Below are positions 34,465 to 47,497 of a DNA stretch of 64,000 nt, piece by piece. A program made the translations under genes and the position numbers. Under the pieces are notes generated by a model, which ran no database searches, was not told where the DNA came from, and worked only from the letters and a program-made list of their open reading frames with translations. The stretch spans positions 154,609,613 through 154,673,612 of the forward strand of contig NC_081405.1 in NCBI RefSeq assembly GCF_030272615.1, written 5' to 3'. The stretch's first letter is position 1, and the number at the start of each line of letters is the position of its first letter. The stretch comes from Cryptomeria japonica (Eukaryota > Streptophyta > Pinopsida > Cupressales > Cupressaceae).

Positions 34465-37240
34465 CTAGGATAGTTCTTTTGAAACTTGTTTGGATAAATC
34501 ATTTTGAACATCAAAATATTCATATTCATCACAAAAATTATTAGCATCAACATTTTCATCATGAAAAACATTCTCATCTATTTCTTCATCAAGATTAACA
34601 AAAATAGGAGCTCTAATAGGAATAGAACTTGAAACATCATTTTTCTTAATCATTTTATGTCTTGGAAATCTAGGTTGAACCTCTTGGTTAGGAGAAGGCT
34701 GAGAAAATATTATTATCTCAAAAACTGGTGTCTTTGGAGAAGCAATGGTTTGAGAAGCAAGTTCACGAGCTCCAACATGACATCTTTGTAAGCATTCTCC
34801 CTCACAATGGTTTCATTTAGTTTTAGCTTAAGGTTGTGAAGGTTTAGGTTCAATAGGAATAGACTTCTTTTCTTCTTTTAAGGAAGGATGCATGTGAGAA
34901 GGTTTCTTAGGTTGAATGATAGGACATGTTGGGCGATTCCCTTTGTAAGATGTAGGAGGTGGAACGACACCATATAAAGGAGGAATTAAAGGTGTAGGAA
35001 GGAGACCAAGTCCATCATGAGGAGGAGGAATAGGTCTATCCTTAGAAGGAATAATATGTTTATCCTTATGAGGAAGCATAGGTTTATCCTTAGGAGAAGG
35101 AATGTGGTCATCACTAGGAGGAAGACTAAGTGTTGGATTTCTAGGTTTACTCAAGGATAAAATCATGCCATTTTTTCATTTTTGATAAGATTGAAAAAGA
35201 GCATCATTTCTAGGCTGAAGAGGCAAGAATTGTTTGGACCATAGATAATCTTGAGACAAACATTTCCATGCATGCTATGATTAACAATTATAATTTTATC
35301 ATAATGATGAAATTTCAAACACTTATGGAAGGTAGAAGCAATCTCTTTCATGGAAGAGAGACAAGGATGTCCCAACTTGACACGATATTGTTCCTATGTA
35401 TAAATAATAGAAAATTTGACATGTAAGGATTTACTACCAACCTCAACGAGAAGAGTAATAGAACCAATAGTGTGACAAGAGAATCCATCAAATATTTTAA
35501 TTACCACATCAGATTTATCATATGTCACTTGATACAATTGTAATTTATAAAGAAATTCTTCAGTTATAACATTAACCATACAAGTTGGATCAATGAGTAC
35601 CCCTTGTGAGGGTATGTCTTTGATTCTCGCAATGATATATAATGGGCCATTAGGCGATTCAATAGTCTCACTAGGATCAAATATAATGCATAGATCCTTA
35701 GGAGGTTACATTTTATTAATAAGGTTCACCACATTATTAGACTCAAGGAAAAGATCATTAGGAGAGAAGGAAAGACGGTCAATCTCAATCACATTAATGA
35801 AATGGGAAGGTAAAGGATTAGTGAAAATTTGAATATTTTTATTAGGAGTAGCTATAGATTTATTTCCTTTATCATTAACACCAGCCACAAATATGGTATT
35901 ATTATCAATCAAGTCTTGAACCTTACTCTTTAAGGAATAACACTTTTCATTTTCGTGATGAGGTTGATGATGATATTGGCAAAATGCTTTGGAATAAAAG
36001 TAAGGTGAGGAGATATTTGATGGATCAAGTGGTTTAATAGGGGGAAGCTTCAATACATTCATTTCTTACAATTATGGCATAATACTATGCAAAGACTCAT
36101 TAAGAGGAGTGAATTATTTTCTAAATTATTTGGACAAAGGAGGCACACCCATTGTTGCAGCTGCTACTTGAGTGTTGTTGTTGTCATTGAACTTGATGAA
36201 TCCCTTATTCGGTTTGAACTTTGTAAAAGTTTGTTGTTTCGCTTTTATCATTCAGAGCCATTGAAGATGATTGTTCCAATTGACTCGCGGTAGGGTAATA
36301 ATTGTTAAGTACTATGCACAACTCTGTAAAGGAAGTAAACTCAGAAAATATAAGTTTATCTCTAATGTCTTTTTGTAAATTAGACACTGAAATTATTTAA
36401 ATATATTGATCAATCACATAAAAAGCAATTTGTGAATATAGATTTTTATATCTACCAATAAAATCAATGACTTTTTCTTTAACCCCTTTCTTACAATGCA
36501 TAAAAGAAGTCAAAGTAGTTTTAGGACCAATATTATTATGAAATTGTTGAATGAAAGCATTAGCCAATTGTTGAAATGAAGTAATATAATAAGGAGGCAA
36601 AGAACAATATCATTGCAAATCTTTATCCCTAAGTTTTCTAGTGAACAATTTAGCAAAAAGTCTTTGGTCATGAGCAAAGTCACTACACAAAGTTTGGAGT
36701 GTTTTAACATGATTCAAGGGATCAACTTTTCCATTATAAGGCTCTGATTGAGGAACTTCTACATGTTTAGGAGGAACAACATGAATAATGTCATTGGAGA
36801 ATGGTCTCGCTACATCAAATGTGGGTACATTATACTTAGATTGATTCATGGAAGTTATTTGTTGTTGTAAGGAAGACACTGTTTGGGCTAGATTATTAAT
36901 GGTAGCTTCGGTGGGTGGATTAAAATTGGATATGTTGGATTTAGAAGGAGGGGTAACATTGTTCAATCAAGGAAGAGCTTGAGAATAAGGAGGTGGGACA
37001 CTATGATAGGTAGGTGTGGGAGATAATTCTGCAACAAATGGAAGACTCATAGGAGGAGGGATGAAGGAATTATGATTAAAGGAGTTTCCTCCTTGACTAA
37101 CATGTGTAGGTATGACATTTTATGTAGAGGTAGCGATGATGTTAGATGTAAAAGTGGGAACACTAGCCATAGGAGTAGTTATAAGGATGGAATGATTAAC
37201 TTGATTAGAAGGTTAACCAAGGACTTCAACACAACTCTTC
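34465..37240 (-). pseudogene. Element D gag (rest), protease-like domain and proline-rich tail
   Basis: Minus strand, continuing the gag begun at 47,497 across element C. Linker with NNLAQTVSSLQQQITSMNQS (36,966 on); capsid with PQSEPYNGKVDPLNHVKTLQ and SFQQLANAFIQQFHNNIG; a Cys/His cluster (CQYHHQPHHENEKCYSLKSK, about 35,960). Protease-like part at about 35,690-35,390: VLIDPTCMVNVITEEFLY with the usual D-[ST]-G replaced by D-P-T, then GFSCHTIGSITLLVEVG. Next come a conserved tail (RVKLGHPCLSSMKEIAS) and a proline-rich region (35,166-34,828: SLPPSDDHIPSP, RPIPPPHDG). The acidic piece ends at 34,465. Stops at several Gln positions and some frameshifts occur. No RT or integrase motif follows before the LTR. 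Confidence 0.8.
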
Positions 37241-37245
37241 ATATA

Positions 37246-38384
37246 TGATGAGTCTAAACAATGACTCTACTTTTATAAATTTTTGATATAATACTCCTAC
37301 TTAGGCCTTATAATTAGATGCCATTTGGATCATAATGTTTTCCTAAGATGATACCTTTAAAGTGTTTTTGAAATTGGTTTAACCTATACCTAAGGGTATC
37401 ATATAGTGGTTTTAAATGATCTGTCTATGCAAATATCTAAAGTTAATTATAAATATGGTTTATGATATATCATGTTAGTATTAGTATATACACATGTTGT
37501 TGTGTGTGTTAACATCTTGATGCAGGGTTAGCAAAGGTGAGGAAAAGACAGATGGTGGTTCAAAAGATCATCAATTGTGTAACCGCAATGTAAACCCAGT
37601 CAAGGAAATGCAGTTATGATCAGGATTACTGGACCAGCTCTTCAACAAATTGATTAATGAAAACATTTATAACTACTCTTAGTGGATCTTAGATCTAGGA
37701 GGTGGCCATGCTATATTTTCTCAGCTGCAGGACATATGTTGTTCCACTGTCCTATGCTAACTTCTTCTTCTTCTTTTGTTAAAAATATTATTTTTACCTA
37801 TTATGTAGGAATGTGGGAAGTTAGCTAGAAGTTTGTTATAAGATTTCCTATAAATAAAAGGGATCTCTCTCCTCTCGGGGATAGTTGAGAAAAAGATAGT
37901 ACATTGTAATACACAGTTTTCTGGTGTTATGTATGTATTTTCCTTGGTTAGTAATCCTTGGTATGTTTTAAACTAGTTTTCATACTTCTGTTATAGTTGT
38001 TTTCTGCAGTTGTTTGTTCTTGTAGCCACATGAAATAGTTCTTGTGTTTGTTCCTGTAGCCACGGCAGCAGAGTAGTTCCTGCTACTCGCCAGAACTTTA
38101 TCTTTTGAACAGTAATTGTTGAAGGCAATTTCCACTTGTAGGATTAAGTATTAGCTTATTAGAGATTATGTGTGTTTACTTTAAGAAGAATTCCTTTCCT
38201 GTAGTTATATAAAATGGTTGCAATGTGAACTTGGTGCACATAAAGTGTTGGCCCATTTAAAGTTTACATCCCTGGTTGATAACTAAATGAGCCTTTGCGA
38301 GAAGAAAAGTTAGCTAATTAAGGATATTCAATCTCTGAATTGTGTTTTATCACTTAGTTACCATTCCAGTTGTGAGGACCAACA
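37246..38384 (+). repeat. Element C 5' LTR (1,139 bp)
   Basis: Starts TGATGAGTCTAAACAATGAC and ends GAGGACCAACA. It lacks about 90 bp found in the 3' LTR at about 46,655-46,745. Confidence 0.93.
37848..37860 (+). promoter_or_regulatory. Candidate TATA box of element C LTR
   Basis: CTATAAATAAAAG, identical in the 3' LTR at 46,562-46,574 and followed by a CT-rich start-like region. Promoter role is inferred from position and conservation. Confidence 0.55.
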
Positions 38385-38388
38385 TTTT

Positions 38389-38406
38389 TGGCGCTATTGT
38401 CAGGGA
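38389..38406 (+). other. Element C primer-binding site (tRNA-Asp type)
   Basis: TGGCGCTATTGTCAGGGA lies four bases after the LTR. It matches the complement of the plant tRNA-Asp 3' end (TGGCGCCGTTGCCGGGGA) except for four transitions (C-to-T or G-to-A), the expected marks of methylation decay. This primer is typical of Athila elements. Confidence 0.8.
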
Positions 38407-38701
38407 TGGTGCCGAGCTAAGAATCTGTTGTAAACCATTAGCTTTAAGTTTTTTTTTAATTAGATTTATGAATTTCCTTCATTAATCTGCATGCATGGAA
38501 GGAGAAGGGATGCATTAGGAATATTTCTTCCCTTGCATTTTACTCAAGATATAAGATCAGATCAAGCACCTGAAATAAACCCTTTTGCAAAAAACCTATG
38601 TGCTACCTGGTAGTGACTTTAATTTGTCAGAAGAAGATCTAGACTTCATGAACAAACACCCTAAATAAAATATTTTACCTTTAGTCATTTATCAGGGACC
38701 A

Positions 38702-41700
38702 ATGGCAGCAAATACTCCACCTCCACCTGTAAATCCAACATTTGAGTTTCCCATTCATGACTTGCATGATGATGCAAATTTAAAGAATATACCAGCCTCT
38801 TCACTTCCAAAATTTATGGGTTGGTAATAGAGGATCCAGACACCTTTTTGTTTGAATTTGATATTCTATGCAGAAGTTATGATTATACCTTTGATGCTCA
38901 TAAACTCAAGTTATTCCTTGCTACTTTGAAAGAAGCTGCTTTAAGATGGTTTATGAGTTTAGGAAGAAATGTAATCGCTACCTGGGATGTAATGAAGGTA
39001 AACTTGTTGGATAAATATAAAGACTATTGTAGAGGAATGGACCGACATGGTGATGATATCTTCAGAATGACACAAAAAGAAGATGAAAGCCTAGAAGACT
39101 ATTTGGAAAGGTTTTTATTTAGTGTCAGCAAATCTAAACATAGTAAATTAAGTGAAGACTCTATGAAGCTGATATTTTTGAGGGGTATCAATGATGATTG
39201 TGTTGACTCCTTAGATCTAATGGGAGGAGGAGACATTACTCAAGTTCAATGGGATGACATCAGACAAATTTGTCAAAAATACTCACGAGTTTTAGCAAAA
39301 AGGGGAAGACAGTATAGGCCTGGTTCTTCAATTGCTAAATCATCTTCAACAGTCCCTAAATATTTTGATCTAGGTATCCCTATTGTCAAGATAGTTATTA
39401 ATGGAACTCAAATAAAAAATGTTTTGGTAGACCAATGAGCAGAAATAAATGTGATGACTAAGGATATCATGCAGCAACTCAATATTGCTAATCTCATATC
39501 AACTCCAACAGTCTTGCAACTTGCTGATAGCTCAATTGTTCGGCCTGAAGGAATGGTTGAAGATATTGTTGTCACATTAGATTCTTGGGAATATCCTGCT
39601 GATTTTATAGTCCTTTCTCCCAAGGCAACAAGAGGAGGATATCCAATTATTTTGGGAAGACCTTGGTTGGCAACAATTGATGCATATATAGGTTGTAGGT
39701 CTAGAGATATGACAATTTCAGATGGTATTACTACTAAAACACTTGCACTCTATTCTCCATCACACCCTCAACTTGACCAAGATCAAGTAGTGTGGCCAAA
39801 TATAGGAGATGAAGCGGAGGAAATTAACTATGTTCAACAACTAATGATGTTATCAAGGGATCCATTCATATCCCTTCAAGAGGATTATACAGTACTTTAT
39901 AACATAATAAGGAATCATTATGGAATAGCTCTGCAATTAGTGGGTATATCAGTAAGTCCTCTGCACACCCTTCTTCCATCTGAGGGCTTGTTAAATTTTC
40001 CTGCAGCCACCGATATGTTTCACACATTGTTACCACAGGAGATTCAAACCTCTTGTCTGTCTGAAATATCTAATGTCAAATCAATAATTCAAATAGAAGT
40101 TGTTGTAGGGAGAAATTTGAATATAAATGGTCAATTGCCAGCAGATCAAAGATTGTCATTGATAGAACTACTCAAAGCCCAAAAACAAGCTTTTGTATGG
40201 GATTATCAAGACATGAAAGGATTAAACCCTACATTGTGTACCCATAGAATTTATATCAAAAAGGATTGTAAACCAATTAGACAGCCTGAGAGAAGGATTA
40301 ATCCTTCTTTAAGGGAAATAGTTAAAGAGGAACTGTAAAATTGCTTAATGTAGGATTCATCTATCCTATTTCAAGATAGTCAATGAGTTTCTCCTCTAGT
40401 TATAGTTCCCAAGAAAGGAGAAAAATTGAGATTTTGTGTGGACTATAGGGAACTTAATACTGCTACTAAAAAGGATCATTTCCCACTACCATTTATAGAT
40501 CAAGTGTTAGACTGTCTAGTAGGTAAGTAGTAGTTTTTATTTTTGGATGGATTTAGTGGTTATAACCAGATCTGAATAGCTCCAAAAGACCAGGAGAAGA
40601 CCACCTTTACCTACCCTTGGAGCACATATGCCTATTCAGTCCTTCCTTTTGGTTTATGTAATGCTCCTGGAACCTTTCAAAGGGCAGTTCTCAATATATT
40701 TTCAGACATATCCCATGATTGTATGGAAATTTACATGGATGACTTTACTACATATGGAACTACATTTAAGGAGGCATTACAAAATTTGACAAAAGTATTG
40801 TAGTGATGTGAAGATCACAATCTATCTCTCAATAGTGAAAAATGTTTTATGTTGATGCAGGAAGGAATACTATTGGGGCATCGAATCTCTCAAACATGTA
40901 TTCAAGTAGATCCAACTAAAATTGAGGTAATAATTAATCTTCCTACCCCTGTCAAACAAAAGGATGTGAGAATTTTTCTAGGCCATGGAGGGTAGTATAG
41001 GAGATTTATCAAAAGCTTTGGTCAAATAGCAGGGCCATTGTATTCTTTATTAACAAAGGATGTTGAGGTTGAATGGATAGTTCAATGTGAAGATGCATTT
41101 TCTAAACTAAAAGAAGCTTTAAATCAAGCCCCTGTACTTAAAGGACCTTATTGGTCAGTTCATTTTCACATTCATACCGATGCATCTAATTTTGCAATAG
41201 GAGTAGTTTTGGGGCAGAAGCCAAGAATTTTGGAAAATGCAATTTATTACATTAGTAAAAATTTGCAAGGACCAGAACTGAATTATACTATTATAGAAAA
41301 AGAGATGTTAGCTGCAATCTATTCCCTTAATAAATTCAGGCACTATATAACAGGATATAAAATATGTGTGCATATTGATCATGCAACCATCAAGTACCTC
41401 ATGAACAAAAGCTCCATTACAAATATATTAGCAAGATGGTTGTTACTAATACAATAATTTGATATTACTATTATTGATAAACCTGGAAAAGAAAATGTGG
41501 TGGCAGATTTTCTGTCAAGTATTCCAACAGGAGACAATAGTGACGTCATTGATGATGCATTTCCAGATGAGCATCTATTTTCCATTATTTCCAATAGCCC
41601 ATGGTATGCTAACATAGCCAAATATCTTGTAGCCAACAAGACACCCCCACATTTATCACCTAAAGAAAAGAGAGTGCTTGTAGAAAAAAGTTTTAACTTC

Positions 41701-42945
41701 TCTTGGATTTCAGATTGCTTATTTTACACAGGTTCAGATCAGGTTATGAGGAATTGTGTAAGGGAAGATGAGACATATGACATACTTCATGCTTGTCATG
41801 ATGAATCTTGTGGAGCTCATTTTGCAGCCAAGAGAACAACTTTTAAGAGATTAACTACAAGGTGCTACTAGCCAATCTTGCACAAGGATGCAACTCAATA
41901 CACCAAGAAATGTGATAGGTGCCAAAGAATGGGCAGACCAACTCGATATGATGAAATGCCTCTATACCCTCAGGTGGTTGTTAATCCATTTGACAAATGG
42001 GGATTAGACTTTGTTGGACCAATCAATCCACCATCCAATGGTCGCTCCTATATGCTTGTTTGTATTGATTATATCACTAAATGGGTAGAGGTCAAAGCCT
42101 TCAAGCATGCTTGAGATAATAAAGTTGTCGAGTTCTTATATGAAGAAATTTTTGCTTGGTATGGAGTTCTTAGAGAAAAAGTAATAGATCAAGGGGCATA
42201 GTTTACTTCTACTCTAATCACAACCCTAGTTAATGAATACAATGTTTGACATAGGAAATCCACTCCTTATCATCCATATGCCAATGGACAGGTAGAGGTT
42301 GCTAACAAGGAGCTTGAATCAATATTAACAAAAATAGTAGCCCTCAACATAAAAGATTGGTGTAGCAGACTCTTTGAGGCTGTATGGGCTTATAGAACCA
42401 CCCGGAAAGATACCATAGGGTTTACACCATTTCAAATGGTGTATGGAACAAAATCAATGATGTCTACTGAGTTTGAAAATAAAAATTTGAGAACAGCTAT
42501 TTCCTTAGAAATGACACTTTCTTCAACACAAGAAGAAAGGATCCTGCAGCTTAATGCTTTGGATGAAATACAAAAATCTACCCTGCAGCATACTAAATCT
42601 GTTCAGAATCAGCGCATGAAATAGCATGATCACTATGTCAGGGATAAATCATTCAAGGAAAGTGATTGGGCTCTTCTCTACGATTCTAGGTACAAAGATA
42701 ACTTAGGCAAATTATAGACCAGATGGTTACGCCCTTATGAGATAGTTGAGATATTTCCCAATGGTGTTGTTAGATTATCTACCATCGATCATGTTCGGTT
42801 TAAATTGTTAGTTAACGGTCATCGGCTACGCCTATACTATAAACCTCTAAGCAAAGATGATTTCCTGTGGCAGTTTTCCACTGCTCCGCATGCCGAGATT
42901 CCTACAGCCACTGATGACGGCTTGGTCATCACCACTCCATTTTAA
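38702..42945 (+). pseudogene. Element C gag-pol polyprotein
   Basis: From the ATG at 38,702 (MAANTPPPPVNPTFEFPI); a one-base loss near 38,815 shifts the frame before VIEDPDTFLFEFDI. Capsid (TLKEAALRWFMSLG), protease with its flap region (IVINGTQIKNVLVDQ-stop-AEINVM: the stop at 39,436 replaces the Gly of the active site), then reverse transcriptase ([30 protein letters not shown]), RNase H (HTDASNFAIGVVLGQ, IIEKEMLAAIYSL, HIDHATIKYL), integrase zinc finger (HACHDESCGAH, CDRCQRMG) and core (WGLDFVGPI, VIDQGA, NGQVEVANKE). No chromodomain; it ends ATDDGLVITTPF at 42,943. About fifteen stops, nearly all in one frame. Catalytic RT and integrase residues are retained. Athila-like by primer and motif style. 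Confidence 0.9.
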
Positions 42946-43445
42946 TATCTATCTCATGTGATCATAATAAATGCTTCTGCATCTTGAGGAAGCACTTTTC
43001 TGCATAATAAATATCTCCTTCCGTATTCATTCATTTCTTTCCTTTCACTTCACCCATTATCACATCAGTTTCCATGCATGGCCACATCATATCTTCAAGC
43101 TGTAGTCATTCTCACGTGATATCAAGTATGCTCATGTGTTATTATTTTTTCTTCATATGTATAATTAAACCATATTACTTTTCATTATGATATTTTGCAT
43201 ACAATCATTTAAGTTAATCCTCCTCCGCATGTGTGGACACTTGACAAACTTTAGGTTGGGGGGGTAAGTACATTGATAATTATTTTGCCACATAATTATG
43301 ATGTCCTCTCGAATCGCGTTGTATTTTTTAAAAATTTCTAGTTTGACGCAATATCTTTAGTTCCATTTTGTCTGTCTGTTTGGAGTTATTTTTAATAATG
43401 TAGCTAGATTCCGACCAAGGAAAGGCACATTGAGTACATTACAGT

Positions 43446-45946
43446 GTGAAACTTAGTGTAGTGATTGAATTGATTTATGCCTTTATAAACCATTATAAAA
43501 TTGAAAGTGTTATCACTACGATGGGTGGTCCATCTGTTCGACATGAGCTGACAGTCCAAGAAGTTCTCCTTCAGGACCAGGATTGTGAACCAGTATTCAG
43601 GAATAGTGGATGGCTGGATTATTTCTTAAAGTTGACAGAATTTAATGAAAAAATTGCGAGGGAATTTACCCGCACACTGTCAAATGGAGAAGCTCATGTA
43701 AAAGGTTTAAGAGTAGTGGCTACAGAGGAAAGGATAGTAGAGGTAACTGGGCTACCAATAGATGGGGAGAATTACTCAGAAACCAAGGATGCATGTAGTG
43801 CAAGGGAAAATTTTACACATCCATAAGACCCCCCATTAGTAGTAGATAGGCAAGGAGCTAGAAGAGAATCCCTTCTACCTGAATGGAGAGCAATGGCATT
43901 GTATGTCTTAAAATATTTAACCTGCGAAGGAAGGTTTTCATGTTTGCATTCTCATCACTTCAAGCTCCTAAGTCATCTGTGCCATGGAAGAAGGATGAAC
44001 GTTCCAAGCTTATTGTACAACCTTATTTCTATAAGTGCAACAGAGACCCAGAAAGGTAGGCCTCACTCTGTTTCTCACCATTGTCTAATTAAGCTTTTAG
44101 TTGAAAAATCCTTGAGAGATGTTTCTCCGATGCTCTGGAATGAATTTGTTGAAACCAAAATGTTTAGGGTAGAGCACATAGTTATAGAGGAACCACTTCC
44201 ATCACAGGAAAAAGAAAACCTTGTAGAACCTAGTTCCCCTCTTGAACCCTCATCCTCTTTCAAATCCTTAGAACAAAATCTTCCTGCAACAGAGGAACCC
44301 TTACAAAAAGAAGTTGAAACAGGGGTTCCTCCTCAAGGTTTCAGAAAAACTAGGGCTGCTACACAGAAGGAAAAGGGAAAAGAAAAACAAGTTGATATAG
44401 AGAAAGAGGACACAGATAGTAAAAATGAGAATGTACCCCTTCCCGCAACCAAGAAGAGAAGAATTTTAAAACCAGTTCCTACAGAAACTGTTAATATAGT
44501 TGAGGAGGTGGCTATAGGAAGTAGTCCTACGGCCAGAAAAGGGAAAGTTCAAAGAAGTAGTGGTAGGATCTGTAAGAAGTATAAAAACCAAGACCAATCA
44601 ACCGAGCCAAAAATTACCATCTTGATTGACTCCCCAAAATGAGATCAATACAGTCCGCTTCAACATGATATTCATCCTTCTCCATCTAATGAACCTCAAA
44701 TGGAACATGAAGAGGAGGAAGAACTGCAAAATAAGGGGGAAGAACAGGAACTGCAGCTTCAGATAGAAGAGGAGCTTCCGAATATAGAGCAGCCATAGGA
44801 AGGAATAGATTTTGAGAGACTAAATAGTTTAGCATATGTTGTAGAGCATGTTATTGAATCAGGAAGTAAAACAAAAATGAAGAAAACCAGGGCACCTACT
44901 CATAGACCACCTACCTCTCTTACTAGTCATGTGATGGGACTTGCTCTTTATGAGGATTAGGAACTAGAGAAAGTAAAAATGCAGATGATAATCGACTGGT
45001 AGAAGAAGGTTATTGAGCAAAAGGACGAGGAAACATCCCAGCTTAAAGCTAAGGTGGAAAAAAAATCCACCATGGTTCCACAACTGATGCAATGTCGAGC
45101 TCCTCCTTGTGTCTACTCTCTATATTTAAAAGAATAGCACATCAATTTACAAATGATGAGGATTGTTATGGATTTGAGTCCTCCATTGAAAACACCGAAA
45201 GAATTTTATAGTGCTTTTCAGACATCTCCTACGACAATAAAAACTTACTATGTGAATTGTATGTCCATAACTATGTTGTCCCTGATGATGTTAATTGGAA
45301 TCCTCTCCTTTACATTGGGGATATTCAGTTGAGGGCTCTTATGTCATGGATGCAAAGTGAAATATCAAGGGGAGAGTAGTTTTAGGTGCATCATAGGGAA
45401 GAACTTGAGATTTCATTACCCTTAAGGGCTGAATCAAAGGAACCCAGACGATTTTGTTTTGATTGGCAAAAGATTGATTATGAACTAGACTATGCAAAGG
45501 AAATCCTACCCCTTAGGGAAGCAGTGTATAAAGAATATGAACAGATGGCTCCAAGGGAAGGACATGAAGCAAAAGAACTTATAGTCCAACATTGGGCTAG
45601 CCTAATAGATGAATTAAAGCAACCTGAGCCACACTCTATGCAAAAGTACTATGCAACATAAAACAGAGCACCCAAGTACATGCACTTGGGAAGGACAAAG
45701 GGACGACATTGTCTTCCTCTCTATTTTCGGTCTCCAATCCTCCTATGGCCACTGATGGGCTACAAAGACAGTGACCCACCATATAGTGAAGAAGCGGAAC
45801 ATACTATGTGGAAGAGATTGGAGAAAATGAAAGGATTCTACTGGAGCTTAAAGAATGGCGGTTCTAGGCAGGTTACCCCAGGCAATTTCCGAATTAATGC
45901 CAGAGTTCAAAATTTACCTGTTGCTAGAGGATCAACAAGAAGTTAG
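43446..45946 (+). pseudogene. Element C third reading frame (between pol and 3' LTR)
   Basis: It begins after a 500-bp spacer (42,946-43,445). First part at 43,446-43,826: ARNFTRTLSNG-like core followed by AHVKGLRVVATEERIVEVTG and LPIDGENY, resembling the N-terminal region of the 'putative plant transposon protein' family found in Athila-type elements (inference). Next are a helical part (43,893-44,160) and an acidic, Ser/Pro/Lys-rich region with a basic cluster PATKKRRILKP (possible nuclear signal), then Glu-rich stretches and a coiled-coil-like segment near 45,000. The last part (45,386-45,946) is in another frame. I see no membrane segment, so nothing supports an envelope role. Stops at 43,824, 44,640, 44,798 and beyond. 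Confidence 0.7.
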
Positions 45947-45958
45947 GTTAGGGGGAGA
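45945..45958 (+). other. Element C polypurine tract
   Basis: AGGTTAGGGGGAGA lies directly before the 3' LTR start TGATGAGTC. Confidence 0.85.
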
Positions 45959-47183
45959 TGATGAGTCTAAACAATGACTCTACTTTTATAAATTTTTGAT
46001 ATAATACTCCTACTTAGGCCTTATAATTAGATGACATTTGGATCATAATGTTTTCCTAAGATGATACCTTTAAAGTGTTTTTGAAACTAGTTTAACCTAT
46101 ACCTAAGGGTGTCATATAGTGGTTTTAAATGATCTGTCTATGCAAATATCTAAAGTTAATTATAAATATGGTTTATGATATATCATGTTAGCATTAGTAT
46201 ATACACATGTTGTTGTGCAAGTTAACATCTTGATGCAGGGTCAGCAAAGGTGAGGAAAAGACAGATGGCGGTTCAAAAGATCATCAAGTGTGTAACTGCA
46301 ATGCAAACCCTGTCAAGGAAATGCAATTATGATTAGGATTACTGGACCGGTTCTTTAGCAGATTGATTAATGAAAAAATTTATAATTGCTCTTAGTGGAT
46401 CTTAGATATAGGAGGTGGCCACGCTATATTTTCTTAGCTGCAGGGCATATGTTGTTCCACTGTCCTGTGCTGACTTCTTCTTCTTCTTTTGTTTTAAAAA
46501 AAATTGTTAACCTATTTCATAGGAATGTGGGCAATTAGTTAGAATTTTATTATAAGCTTTCCTATAAATAAAAGGGACATCTCTCCTCTTGAGGATAGAA
46601 GAGATAAATAGTATTTTGTAATACACAGTTTTCTAGTGTTATGTATGTATTTTCCAGTAAAGATGAAATAAAAGAGATCAAGTAATTTTGGATGATTAGA
46701 TAAGTGTAATCTGAAGTTTTGGAAATACTCACTCAAGGGGGCCCACTTGGTGAGTAATCCTTGGTATGTTTTAAACTAGTTTTCATACTTCTGTTATAGT
46801 TGTTTTCTACAGTTGTTTGTTCCTGCAGCCATAGGAAACAGTTCATGTGTCTGTTCCTATAGCCATGACATCAAAGTAGTTCATGTTGCTTGCCAGAACT
46901 TTATCTTTTAACAGTAATTGTTTAAGGCAATTTCTAGTTGTAGGATTAAGTACTACTTTATTAGAGAGTTTGTGTGTTTACTTTAAGAAGAATTCCTTTC
47001 CTGCAGTTATATAAAATGGTTGCAATATGAACTTGGTGCACATACAGTGCTGGCCCATTTCAAGTTTACGTCCTTGGTTGATAACTAAATGAGCCTTTGC
47101 CATAGAAAAAAGTTACCTAAGGATATACAATCTTTGAATTGTGTTCTATCACTTAGTTACCATTCCAGTTGCGAGGACCAACA
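45959..47183 (+). repeat. Element C 3' LTR (1,225 bp)
   Basis: Partner of 37,246-38,384. It carries about 90 extra bases after TATGTATTTTCC (about 46,655-46,745) and ends GAGGACCAACA before ATATA. Confidence 0.93.
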
Positions 47184-47188
47184 ATATA

Positions 47189-47497
47189 CATAATAGTAGT
47201 ATCCACAATATGGGCAGTACCACCTAACACATCAATACCAAGTTTATCACTTTGAACCATTATTTTTAATCCTTCAATCAAAGATGGAGCTTCACTTTTT
47301 GAGTATTGTTGACTCATCCACTATTGAAGGTTTTCAAAGTGATTGTCAATCTTCGCCAATTGGTCAATGAAAACCCTAATTAGTGATTCATCCACATCAT
47401 GTGTATTAAGGAAAGAATGAGGATAAAAGGGGTCGTTTGTAGGATTGGAAGAACCACCAACATCCTCATGGAACAAGTTACGCAAATTAGGTTTCAT
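47189..47497 (-). pseudogene. Element D gag, N-terminal part
   Basis: The minus-strand ATG is at 47,497 (MKPNLRNLFHEDVGGSSN). It continues with SLIRVFIDQLAKIDNHFENL, a stop at a Gln-like position, then SKSEAPSLIEGLKIMVQSDK. The frame stops at the ATATA site of element C and resumes without shift at 37,240. This is the start of gag, the structural protein that would package element RNA. The start was chosen because it is the first Met of the coherent frame, downstream of an AT-rich leader. Confidence 0.75.

Larger units (their letters stand above)
37246..47183 (+). mobile_element. Element C: Athila-like Ty3/gypsy with third reading frame
   Basis: 9.94 kb. LTRs at 37,246-38,384 and 45,959-47,183, site duplication ATATA (37,241-37,245 and 47,184-47,188), primer site of tRNA-Asp type, gag-pol in one frame without a chromodomain, and a third frame before the 3' LTR. 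Removing it restores the gag frame of D (TTIM-YMKSCVEV). It is the innermost layer of the right nest. Confidence 0.93.
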
